Position numbers and translations under genes: made by a program. The notes beneath the pieces are model-generated. The model did not search any database, had not been told where the DNA came from, and saw only the letters and a program-made list of their open reading frames with translations. Positions 44,500 to 54,915 of a stretch of DNA of 64,000 nucleotides are shown piece by piece. Positions within the stretch are counted from its first letter, which is position 1; every line of letters begins with the position of its first letter. This stretch comes from Shinisaurus crocodilurus (lineage: Eukaryota; Chordata; Lepidosauria; Squamata; Shinisauridae). Where the stretch lies: assembly GCA_021292165.1 (NCBI GenBank), contig CM037876.1, positions 209,563,825-209,627,824 on the forward strand. Direction: 5' to 3'.

Positions 44500-45720
44500 T
44501 GCAAAGCCAAGTATAGTGCAGCAGCCCATTAGGAGCTGGGTTTGCTGTCTACAAAAATATTGTTGGGGGGGAGATTGTCGAATGCTATCAGGCCACAATA
44601 TATTTCTCATTGTGGAGCAAGGGGGGGCTGGCTGGCCCGCTGACACCCCCACCCTTTCCTACTCTAAAGTAACCAAGACCCCCAGAGATCTAAGGTACCA
44701 GATTGCCAGCCTCAGCTGTCTGCAATCCTACTTGGATCTCTGTTGAGGGGGACTCGCCTTTAATTCTGTAACTTGGATTTAGATACTGAAGCAAGCAGAG
44801 CAATCCACAAACACCATGTGGGGTAAAACCAGGACAAGGTTTATTCTGGTAGCATTTTACAACAAGATTAGGGAAATGAGAGAAGCTCACAAAATAAAGA
44901 GAGAGACACTTAGTACACAGTAAAGCTGCAAAACAATAAAACCTGATTCCTTAATATCTCTCAGGCATACACCTATGTTACCTGAGGGTATTCTCTTCCA
45001 GGGTTAGATCCAGCACAGCCCTGCTGCCCGGGGGGAACTAATCCATCTACCCGCAGGTCTGAGATGGATAGCCCTCCGTGTGATCCCAAAGTTTGGGGGC
45101 TGGAAGAGCCCGGGAAGAGAAGAAGAAATAGTGTGTGAGCGCGCACGTGTGTTTCAGGAGGAGGGAGAAGACCAGAAAACCTCTCTTAAGAGAATGGTGA
45201 CCAAAACGTTGAATTTTGGGACAGCGTTTGATGAGTAATTTTAGTTGTGCTGTGTGCCCCAGAAGAGTCGTCTAGACTTTGGGGGGGGCACAGTCCTGCC
45301 CTACATTTCTCTCACAGGACTCAGATTTTGAACTTAAGACTGTCCATTTGCTCTTGGGGGGGGGGCATGGTGAATGGCCAGGCTGGGGAGCAGCAAGCAG
45401 TGGGGGGCGGACATCAGAAAACGCCCCCCCCCCGAAAAAGAGACTTTGTCCCTGTGGTGCCGAAGTGGAGGGCTGAAAGAAGCAGAAACGGAAAAAGGAA
45501 TTTCCCCCCAGGCGTTTTCTGCTGCCACCTGAAGACAACAGACTGAGATTAAGTGTTTGTTTGTTTGATTAAAGCCAACAAAAGTTGATGGGTTGTTTAT
45601 CGAAAAGAGGGGACGGGTGATCCCAGTGTGAGCGGAGAGGGAAGGGGTTTCCCTCCTAGCTGGCAGAGAAGCCACACTCATGAACTGCATTTGGCTTAGT
45701 AGATCATGAGTAGTGAAGGT
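44500..45720. other. GC-richer block, possibly an antisense LTR
   Basis: G-rich and C-rich homopolymers (44567, 45282, 45355, 45425) in a block of higher GC. On the minus strand gaataaaccttgtcctgg (about 44850) looks like a polyadenylation signal, and the left edge tgttggggggg has an LTR-like TG start. No matching right end or TSD was found. The ORFs here have no motif. Confidence 0.3.
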
Positions 45721-46217
45721 CTGATTAAAGCAATGGTCTGTAAGTGAAGCAGGCTGAAAGCTAAATAGAGGAACTTAAAATGCATTTTCCCAGCATCAGG
45801 CTGGAATGACAGTTTTCAAATGATGGAATAAAATCCAGTATTGTTATTTGAATTAAATTCTTTCATATTTTCAATAGTAGTATAAGTGTTAGGCAGACTT
45901 ATACCAGAATGATTAAAACAGACAAACATGAGAAATGGGGAGCTAATTTTTTAAGCAGCATGATATTTACCTTTTAAAGTTAAGTTAAGAGATTTTTGGA
46001 TAATTCTGGTACAATGTCTTGTTCGTCATTATTTTCAGAATGGCAAAACAGTTAAATTAACTAGATTGCTCTTTCATTTTTTTATAATGCTACTTTGATT
46101 ATAATGGTCTATGTCTAAAAGATAATTTGCCACATTCTTTTATAAAACAGAATACATTGTAGAATAAGATATGGTTGAACAAAATCGTGCAGAAAATGCA
46201 ATCTTTTCCATCATTGT
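45721..46217. other. No gene or repeat recognised
   Basis: AT-rich unique-looking DNA. Confidence 0.4.
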
Positions 46218-46304
46218 TGCAATAGATATGCATGTCTACTCAGATGTAAGCCCCATTGAGTTCAGTTGGATTTACTCCCAAGTAAATATGTACAGGATTG
46301 CACC
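46218..46304. repeat. Short palindromic interspersed repeat, copy 3
   Basis: tgcaatagatatgcatg, cagatgtaagccccattg, tggatttactcccaag, tacaggattgca: the clearest dyad of the five copies. Confidence 0.7.
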
Positions 46305-46616
46305 CTCAGTGCTGAATTGTGCTGTATTACTTGGGTAAGGTTCATATGATGTAATGCCATTTAGAACAAAAATCCCTTCACTTTATTTCATAATTTATAT
46401 GATTTATGATATACAGTACATATACAGGTGTAGGCATGAAATGTAAGTTGTTACTTGTTGTTTCATGCTGTCTGCTCGATCATTAAACAAAAAAAGTACT
46501 TAAATATTGCATTTGATAATTTATTCTCATGATAGTGTTTCAGAAACCGACAGTTGCTAAACCAAGACTTACACAGAACAAATTAAAAAACAGTTTATTT
46601 TTGAAGATTGGGTCTC

Positions 46617-46745
46617 TCTCTCTCTGAACATTTTATTTATTTATTTATTTATCCAATTTATATCCTGCCTATACACAAATGCCCTAGGCGGCATACAAAA
46701 TCATAATTAGACAAAACAAATATACAATTAAAACTAACTAATACA
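46617..46745 (-). mobile_element. L2-clade LINE 3' tail, antisense
   Basis: tttatttatttatccaat, tttatatcctgcctatac, ccctaggcggcatac followed by an A-rich stretch. Only the 3' UTR remains. Confidence 0.6.
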
Positions 46746-48937
46746 AAACTTTTGGTCTGCAGTTTGAGTAGCCAGTGAAGATTGGGCCATATCCATCCAA
46801 CACAGGTATTGTTGAATGCAGAAATATAATTTAAGAAAGAAAGAATTCTTCTTGTACAACTTATCTACAGCAATGAGAGAGGACATTTTGCATAAAACGT
46901 TGCATTTTCTGAAATAGGTAATTTTATGGAGTCCTAACACTGCTGTAGAAATCCCGAATCTCAGAACTTTTTAAAAGTAAATGTCTAAAAAAGATGGTTG
47001 TGGGGAGAGAAAGCCTTCAACAAACAATGAAATCACACACTTCCATTTAATTTTGAGCAGCTGCTTTAAGTTTTTAAACCTCAGCCACATTCTGTTGTTT
47101 AACATGTTTATGCAAAATTAATCTATATAGATCAGCTTAACTTTCTGTGATGTGACAAGTTTCCAGTAGTCTTTACTGCTGTTTAATATGATGAGGTGGT
47201 ATTGACACTTATTAACATTTTTGTTTCATGGACTACTTAAATTCTTCTCTTTTTGTATTCACAGTTAGTTCCATTTTAAGACACAATAGTGGACTGACAG
47301 AAATTAGTCTACAGCGAATTAAATATACCATTATATAACCTGGATGGATCTATATCTGGGAGTTGCACCCTATTTGCATGTTATTATTAATGTTTGCACA
47401 GGTAGCAAACTGATTATTATCTTACATCACACATTCCTGAGTTTTGAAAAGCAATGTGGCTGCTCCAAAAAGCCTTTTTGCAAGTACGATGCATTCTATT
47501 AAAAATGCCTCCTTTGATAAAATCTCCCCCTCCTACTGTAGTACCAAAATAAATATGATTGTGGTGTTATCTGCATTTTCCACCTTTTTCTGTAGTATAA
47601 AAAAGCTGCATTGCTTGTTAATAGAAAATGGTGTCTTAAGTAAATTTTCTTTCTTGTTTATGATAGGAAGCCAGCTTGGTAACTGAAAGCTCTTCACTTC
47701 TAATCTTAACACAGTGAGCTTCCCCATGCAGTGACTTGTCACCTTGCCCAAACTATAGTCATCAACACCATGCCGCTAATGCTATAGCAAATACTCAGTC
47801 TCTACAGGCTGGTGTATATTATGACAACAGACCTTGGTGGATCCTGGAGAACTCTTTACTATAGTTGGCAGAGAATTGGTCACATGTTCCTTGACAAGTA
47901 ACTATCAAGAAGAATTAGGACTGACAATGTTTGCCCAGAGAGCAGTTTAACTGAAATCAACAGTTAACAGTTGGAGATCTCTGAGATGATACCTTACTAA
48001 ATCAAATGGCCAGCCCCATTGCCCCAGGCTGTACATGAAGCTGAGAAAAGTTCTGCAAAACTCCCATGACCAAATCACAGAAGTAAGCTTCTATTGGATT
48101 GTCCAAAAAAGCCCCATAGTGAACTATCTGTAACAGGCTTATGTATTCACCACTTATAGGACCTGAGGTCCAAGATCTAAATGGTTCACCATTCTTCATA
48201 ATGATTGAGAAGTTGGAAACACTGGATAATTTCTAGTATGGAAGAATCCTTTCTATAGTCTTGTTGTCCCTGAGAAAGCAAGCATCAGCCAAGACTATAG
48301 TTTTTCTTCATTTCTGAACCCTGAAGAAGAAATTAATCTTATCCTTAATGATATAACAAATTTTATAGAATTGCCTTTTGTCACTTCCTGAAATATCTGA
48401 CAGCATGAATTGGTGAAGGCTTCCCTCCAGATTAGGGTATTTGTCAACTGGAGATCTAGCACCCTTATTTCTCATACAGCTACCTTTCCCTCAGTGACAG
48501 CATCTGGGAACCAAGTCATGAAACCTAGACTCATTCTAGACTGGAGGACTTCTCAATAGACTTTGTGGCATGTCAGAACATTCTTCTACTTGTTATTGGA
48601 CTTGACAAGTGAGAAGAACTGTTATGTAACAAAAATGAAAAGTGCAAACAGATCAAAACCATATATGAAGAACAGTTCTTCTTCAATTGTGCATGGATCA
48701 GTTCTCAGAGAGTTTGTTGTCTACAAGCAGAATATGTACATTTGTAGCCCTACAGCTTCTGCCTTCAGGTTATCAACCAAACCTTATCAAAATTGTTTTC
48801 AATTTCCTTCAAGAGGGTGAATCAGGGGCACAGCTCACCCAGGCCATTCACATTAATACAGTTCCTTGGTGTCCTCTGCTTATCAGTGAAAGTGATCAGG
48901 GGATGGAAGGAGCCAGGCTGTCAACTTGCTAGATTCT
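46746..48937. other. Repeat-poor; uninterpreted ORF debris at 48000-48900
   Basis: The first 1.2 kb is AT-rich and unique-looking. From 48000 short frames on both strands (for example minus 48199-48002 and plus 48563-48820) suggest decayed coding DNA, but no motif could be assigned to a family. Confidence 0.35.
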
Positions 48938-48945
48938 TGCTAGGG

Positions 48946-49045
48946 CAGTGTTCTCCAACCTTGGGTCCCCAGGTGCTTTGGCTTACAACTCCCAGCATGC
49001 CCCAGCCAGCTGTAACATCTGGGCACCCAAGGTTGGAGAACACTG
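48946..49045. mobile_element. hAT MITE (100 bp) with 8-bp TSD tgctaggg
   Basis: Terminal inverted repeats cagtgttctccaaccttgg and ccaaggttggagaacactg are perfect over 19 bp. Flanked by tgctaggg at 48938-48945 and 49046-49053. Non-coding. Confidence 0.97.
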
Positions 49046-49336
49046 TGCTAGGGGATCCTAACACTAATGTATTGGAAGGCAACAGCTGATATAGTGCTGC
49101 CACAAAGCCGAAGGAGGAAGTGATTTTTCCTATAGTTTGAAAATGAGAAAATTACTCTTAGCAGGTATTAATAGACCTTTCTAAAATTCAACAGTGTTCC
49201 ATTCAGAGCTTCGATTTTCATGCTCTTTCAAAAAGCTGACTGACATATAACACCATTTGCAGAGTGTCCTGTGTTTTAAAAGATTCATTAATAATAAGCT
49301 ACATACTCTCCAGCACCTGCCAGAGAAAAATAGGTA
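49046..49336. other. No gene recognised
   Basis: Unique-looking. Confidence 0.35.
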
Positions 49337-49589
49337 CAGTAATACCTTGGATTGCAAGTAACTTGGTTTGAGAGTGTTTTGCAAGACAAGCAAATTTTTA
49401 AATATTTATTTATTTATTTATTTTTACTTGATATATAAGCGACGTCTTGCAATACAAGTACTGTAGTACGGCTTAAATTAAAAATCTCTGTACAATTTTT
49501 TTGGGGGGGATTTCGTTTTGATATAAGAGTGTTTTGGATTACAAGCACATTTCCAGAACAAATTATGCTCTCAATCCAAGGCATGACTG
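49337..49589. mobile_element. Tigger/pogo-like MITE (Tc1-mariner), TA target site
   Basis: Begins cagtaataccttggattg and ends caatccaaggcatgactg, with TA on each side (49335-49336, 49590-49591), as for Tc1/mariner. Inner inverted motifs gcaagac and gtcttgc. No transposase. The end sequence resembles Tigger-type MITEs. Confidence 0.8.
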
Positions 49590-49960
49590 TATGTAGTACA
49601 CAGAGGTGAACATGCAAGATGCTTTTTAGAAGAATAGAGCATTCCTAACAGCATGCAACTGCACCTTGAGAACATTTGAAATCTTTGCTTCAGTATATGC
49701 AGCTTCCAAAATACCACAGTATTCTTCCAGTTAATGCTTATTTACATTCTGTGCATAGCAGACAGGCAGTACTATGTTGAACATGATTTACCAGAAACTG
49801 AACTGTATTGCCTATAATGAAAGTATCTGAGAACTGATAGGCTCCCTAGAACTTAGATTTGCACATTTCAAATTGCACTACTTTGGAGATGGGAAAGTGT
49901 ACCCTTAAAAAATTCACCAAAAATGTGTGGAGGACATCCAGACATTATTTTCTATACTAT

Positions 49961-50030
49961 TAATATAATATAATATAATATAATATAATATATATTATTA
50001 TTTATATTAAATTATATTATTTTCTATACT
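49961..50030. repeat. AT-rich (TAATA)n simple repeat
   Basis: Seven or more taata units then a less regular AT stretch; a ttttctatact motif lies on each side. Confidence 0.9.
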
Positions 50031-50046
50031 TTCTAGGATACAGGCC

Positions 50047-50229
50047 TGTGGCTTACGCTGACTCAGCTTGTCTGAGTGTGGAAAGCTAAGCAGGGTCAAG
50101 CCTGGTTATTACGGTACTTGGATGGGAGACCCCTCCTCTAGTTTCCTGCATTGAGCAGGGGGTTGGACTCGATAGCCTTGTAGGCTCCTTCCAACTCTAT
50201 GATCTATGAAATCTATGAAATCTATGAAC
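50047..50229 (+). mobile_element. 5S rRNA-derived SINE with CR1-like tail, copy 3
   Basis: Almost identical to copy 2 (17714): differences seen are gctgactcag for gctggctcag and gggtcaagcc for gggtcaggcc. The 3' end carries three units of the tatgaaatc type, as expected of a CR1-type tail. Confidence 0.87.
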
Positions 50230-50380
50230 ATATATTTACTTCCCTGCCCAAGGGGAGGGGCAGAAGCAAAAGTATCAGTTTCCTGACAAGACCTCTGGAA
50301 CATTTTGGAGGTGTTCTGTGCAGGTGCACAATCCAGTTGTGTGACTGTACAGATGATTAGACAAAGTACATCAGTGATAA
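50230..50380 (+). mobile_element. Degenerate DIRS 3' terminal fragment
   Basis: ggaggtgttctgtgcagg, tgcacaatcc, gtgtgactgtacagatga resembles 54670-54730 (gcctctgcacaggcac, tgtgtaattgcgcagatg) of DIRS copy 2. No coding part. Confidence 0.5.
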
Positions 50381-51439
50381 AGTAACATGACTTTTCAAAG
50401 TGAGTGAAGTGGTGAGACACTTAGTTAAAACATAGTAACCTCCCAGCCGGGATACAGTGGTAAGAAAAACTTGAGGTTTGAGTTTGCTCATATCTTTTCC
50501 TCTGAAACCCAAAGAAGCACTATAAAATGGTCTGTTCATTTTTGCATACTGTATTTCTGGAATTAAGTAATTGAGAAAATGAATATACTCACAGTAAGTT
50601 TTAGATACTTATGTTATATACATCTGTGTGTAATGTTAACCTGATTGCTCTTTCTAAACCATAAATATAGGACAGCGGGTGCCCAACCCATTGTTTTTCT
50701 TGTCCAAATCTGCTCCCCAGTTGTTGTTTTCACTGGTATGATTTTTAAAGTGTGTGAAATTTTTTTGCACACACCTTAAAAGCCAATGGAGTGGTTTCGA
50801 ATGCATTCTCACCATACCTTTGATTCTGAATGTCCATATAGAAGTGGGGTTTTGGTTTTAAAAGAACCATCAGAGTAATGTTATGTGCATAAGCTGAAAA
50901 GAATAACATTATTTTGAAAAGTAGTGTTGTTCAGACGGCAACTTTATTCTTGCAATCTTAATTAGTATTTACTGCCTCTTCATTTTTGGCAACATTTTTT
51001 TTAAACATTTGCATTCATACTGCAGAATGAATGGCAGTAATTAAAACTTCCATTGTCTTTCTAGCCAAGAGAAGATTTTTGTTGTTGCCATGGTGATATT
51101 TGAGTGACAATATAAAAGTAAGTAATTGCTTCTGAGAATAATTAAAATACAATTGAGAATAGTTTGCAGGATAAAACTGCAGGCTTGTGTATAGTGGACA
51201 TTTTAAAATACCTTTTTAAATTATTTATTAAAATCTCCTCCGTCTTTTCCCAGGGAAAACCCCACCCTCCAATCATTTAAAAGATTTAAAGGAAGGATCT
51301 ACATTTGGGGGTGGGGGTTTTATTTTTGCACTATACACAATTATGATAGCTAAGGCATGATATCTACGATAGCTATGATTCAGCCAAGCATAGGCATCAC
51401 AGACAAAAGAACTATCTAACAAACTTCTTTATATTAAGA
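50381..51439. other. No gene or repeat recognised
   Basis: AT-rich unique-looking sequence. Confidence 0.4.
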
Positions 51440-51665
51440 CTCACATCATTCCAGTCCTAAAGGTTCTACATTACCAATCTGCTTCCGAACCCAATTCAAG
51501 GTGCAGATGCTAATGTATAAAGCCCTAAACAACTTAGGTCCCAAATATCTGAAAGAGCGCCTGTTCCCCCATAGACCAGCCCAGGTGCTAATATCAGAAG
51601 GGGAGACCCTGTTATCAATACTACCATACTCAGAGGGTAGTATCAATACTACCATACCTCTCTCT
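51440..51665 (+). pseudogene. L2-clade LINE fragment
   Basis: Sense frame 51501-51660: MLMYKALNNLGPKYLKERL, FPHRPAQVLISEGETLL. Includes a 16-bp direct repeat tatcaatactaccata at 51615 and 51643. It stops at the start of DIRS copy 2. Confidence 0.75.
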
Positions 51666-51689
51666 GGTGGGGTTTTCTGTTGTGACAAA

Positions 51690-52032
51690 GACAACTGTCC
51701 TGGATAGTGACCACTGATGCCTCGACCATGGGCTGGGAGACACATTGCGGTCCATATCAAGTCCATGCCAAATGGTCTCCAGAAGAGAAAAGGCATCACA
51801 TCAACAATCTCAAATTATTAGCTATCCAGAAAGCACTAATTGCCTTTAAAACCATTCTCCACAACTGGGTCATGCAAATGGCAACTGACAACACCACCAG
51901 CACAGTTTCATACATAAACATAGAGAGGTGTACCTGGCTGAGGACTCTGCTTTGCCTTACTCTGGATCTCTGGGACAGGGCCATATCTTGAGGTGTTGAC
52001 ATGCTTGCCATCTATCTAGCAGGAATGGAAAC
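51690..52032 (+). pseudogene. DIRS copy 2 RNase H fragment
   Basis: Frame 51707-51991: TTDASTMGWETHCGPYQ, WSPEEKRHHINNLKLLA and MATDNTTSTVSYINIE. Unlike copy 1, both Asp residues (TDAS, TDN) and the Glu-equivalent region are recognisable, although the Glu of the NLELLA-type motif is Lys (NLKLLA). Confidence 0.82.
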
Positions 52033-52040
52033 ACATAGGC

Positions 52041-52958
52041 CAGTGATGGCGAACCTATGGCACGGGTGCCACAGCTGGCACGCAGGGACCTCTCTGTGGG
52101 CACTCGAGCCATTGGTCACCAGATCGCGAAAAGACCGTCCCCTTATGCAAAACACTAATGATCTTGTTCTTTCTCACAGTGTGGAACAGAATGATTTTAT
52201 TCTAGAATTCCTGTTACAGAATTCTTTTCTACATTGTTATCACATTTAAAAGATTGTGAAGAGTGATGCACAGAGCATGGCTTGGATGTAAAGCCCTAAC
52301 AGTTGACCTTAGTGCTGCATGTGTTGCTTTCAAACTAACGGAGTAGGAGCCAAGGCTTGACAAATTATCATCATGCATGCAATAGCAAAAATCACATTAA
52401 TTGTGCAAAAGCATGCCCAATGCAAACTTTTACCTAATGCAGTGTTTGCAGTCCAAGACATAAAGTGTTTAAAATGTGTTAAGCACGTTTAGTTTTCTTG
52501 TTTAACTTGCTCATCCTAGTACAGGTTGACTTTTACTTTTACTAATCCGACACCTGTAGAAGCAGGGAAAGGACCCGGAGTAAAGCTTGCCCCATACAAT
52601 TTCAGTCTGGCATATAATCATATTACAAGTTGAGAATCCCTTATCCAAAAATACATGTGCCTAATTATTTAAAAAGTTTGTATAAATTCCCTTCAGGCTA
52701 TGCGTACAATGTAGTACTATAATAATTTTTTGAGTTGATTTTTTTTCCCAACAAAAAACTGTATCATTGAAAGCTCTGTGATTGTGTTTTTCTTTAAAGA
52801 CAAAAGATGTTAATTAGTTCGGACAACTGTATGAGTTGTTTTTCTAAAACGAAAACCTCAGTATTCAGGTTTAATTGCAGTGTTGGCACTTTGACATAAA
52901 TAAGTTGGTTTTGTGTTGCAGTCTGGGCACTCGGGCTCAAAAAGGTTCGCCATCACTG
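52041..52958. mobile_element. Non-autonomous hAT element (918 bp), CAGTGATGG family
   Basis: Begins cagtgatggcgaacctatgg and ends aaaggttcgccatcactg. Exact 8-bp duplication acataggc (52033-52040, 52959-52966). The interior is AT-rich, in contrast to the GC-rich relative at 39182, which lies in the other orientation. No transposase. Confidence 0.95.
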
Positions 52959-52966
52959 ACATAGGC

Positions 52967-54300
52967 CGACATTCTTAAGTCGATCAGAAGGGATGTTGCA
53001 TGAATGGATGTTAGCGAGGACACTCTTGAGCAGTGTTTTTCAACTTTGGGATGTTCCACAGGTCAATCCCTTCACCGCCAGTGCGAATGATTAGTGTGAC
53101 CTCTTCTGCAGCAGAATGGGTTTCTATCATTCCTTCCTGGGGTTGCTTTCCTCTATCAATGGGACATGGTCCTTCTGTATGCAGTCCCTCCGATTCCACT
53201 CATCATAAGGGTCCTAGCGAAGATTTGATGAGATAGATCAGATATCATGCTGATTACCCCATGGTGGCCCAGAGAGCCATCCTGCTGTCCCCGTCAGAAG
53301 GAGTCAGGTTCACACTGCCCAACTCACCATCCCTTCTGACCCAGAACAGTCATGTTCAGCAACTGAACCGCACGTCATTTCAGCTCACAACTTGGTGGAT
53401 TCGATGCCCTCCAGTCATTAAACAGGTTTTAGAAGCAGCCAGAAAGTTCAGTACTTGCTGGTCCTATGCTCTAAGTGGTGAACATTCCTGTGATATGCCA
53501 ATTCTACTCCTGTTGATCCCGTTGCCTGTCTTCTTCATTATGTTCTTCAGTAAAAGAGGACTTGACTTGTCATTGCTTCAAGTTTATTTAGCAGCCCTGT
53601 CTGCATTCCACTGTCAGATTCAAGGGCATACAGTTTCCCCCCCTCATCCAATTATGAAGCGATTCTTCAGGGGTCTAAATAATCTATACTCTCCAGTTTC
53701 CAAGCCTATTCCTACCTGGAGTCTCTTTGCCGTTTTGACGACCCTAATGTCCAAACCTTTTTGCTATGTCCAACCTTCATTTGCTTACCTTTAAAACACC
53801 CTTTCTTGTTGCCATAACTTCTAGACAAAAAGCAGGTGAGCATGCTGCCTACTGTTCAGATCCCCCATTTACTGTCCTTCACAGAGACAAGGCAGTGCTC
53901 AGACCAGATCTGATCTTTCTACAGAAGGTCATTTCTTCCTTCCATCTGAACCAGGACATTATTCTTCCTGTCTACACCCTTGGAGTCCTCCCTTCACTTC
54001 TTAGACTTACAGAATGCCCTAGCCTTCTATCTACATTGGACAGTTTCCCTCAGAAAGACCCTGAAATTCTTTATAAGTTATGGGGGTAAAAGTAAAGGCC
54101 CCTCAGTTTTGACACGACTCTCAGCAATTAAACTGTATTATGCCATGGCTTGATTTATTGGGACCAAATTTGGTTTGGGCCCACTCCACCTGGGCTGTTG
54201 TCTCTTCAGTTGCTTTTTTGAGAGGTGTTTCTCTCCAAGAGTTAATGCAGGGCTGCTACATGGTCTCAGCCCATGACATTTGTTAAACATTATAGCCTTG
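52967..54300 (+). pseudogene. DIRS copy 2 RNase H end and tyrosine recombinase, decayed
   Basis: After the hAT element: ILKSIRRDVA-like RNase H end, then at 53250 the pre-YR motif (LITPWWPREPS-like). YR: VIKQVLEAARKFSTCWSY, LSLLQVYLAALSAFHCQI, PPHPIMKRFFRGLNNLY and VLTTLMSKPF. Frameshifts follow near 53800, then VAITSRQKAGEHAAY (first Arg changed), DKAVLRPDLIFLQKVISSF and HLNQDIILPVY. The HxxR/Tyr end is not recognisable. Confidence 0.8.
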
Positions 54301-54394
54301 TTGTTTGAGCAAGGAAGGATTCCTCCTTCGGATGGGCAGTGCTTTCGTTTTGACTGAATTTACCACCTGTTCCCTCCTCCTCCTAGTATGTCAG

Positions 54395-54755
54395 CTGGTT
54401 AATCACCCATATGTGTGATGCACAGAGACCAAGAAGAAGAACAGGTTACTTGTAACTGTAGTTCTTCGAGTGGTCATCTATGCAGACACACAGTCCACTC
54501 TCCTACCCCGCTACAGGTGTTCTGGTATGTATTACAGTGTCCTCTCAGTTTGGAGCTGTCACTGCAGCTTCCTCAGGGAAACGGGAAAAGTGGGAATGCT
54601 GCCTTCTGGGCATGTGAAGTAGGGAGATAGGGTAGGCTTCCAGCCTAAAGATCTCAACTCTAGAAGGTTCTGATGGAGCCTCTGCACAGGCACAAAACTC
54701 ATATGTGTAATTGCGCAGATGACCACTTGAAAAACTACAGTTACAGGTAAGCAAC
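54395..54755. repeat. DIRS 3' terminal repeat pair
   Basis: caggttacttgtaactgtag with tcttcgagtggtcatct (54441-54490) is inverted relative to agatgaccacttgaa with ctacagttacaggtaag (54715-54755). This inverted pair is the recurrent 3' end structure of these DIRS elements. Confidence 0.85.
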
Positions 54756-54769
54756 CTGTCCATTTTCTG

Positions 54770-54915
54770 TGTAGTAAAATTATGTTCTAAATTGGCATGA
54801 ATTGAGCTTTTATAGTGTTTTAAAGTTGTTTTATATTGTTTTATTGATATCTGTGCATCCTGTCCTGGGACCATAAGATGAAGGACAGGCTAGATGTCTA
54901 AATAAATAATAGAAG
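54770..54915 (+). mobile_element. L2-clade LINE 3' tail
   Basis: tgtgcatcctgtcctgg, gaaggacaggctagatg, tctaaataaataat: same type as the 3' UTR at 36240. Confidence 0.55.

Larger units (their letters stand above)
51670..54760 (+). mobile_element. DIRS-type retrotransposon copy 2, degraded
   Basis: RNase H, YR and 3' terminal repeats remain; gag and RT are missing. Split by a hAT element (52041-52958). The order matches 26180-28725 of copy 1. The right end has complementary terminal motifs (54441-54490 and 54690-54755) typical of DIRS 3' ends. Confidence 0.82.

Noticed and set aside
48563..48932. Overlapping ORFs as a third DIRS RT relic
   Set aside because: A weak RPFTLIQFLGV-like segment recalls the DIRS RT end, but neighbouring RT motifs are absent, so it is left unassigned.
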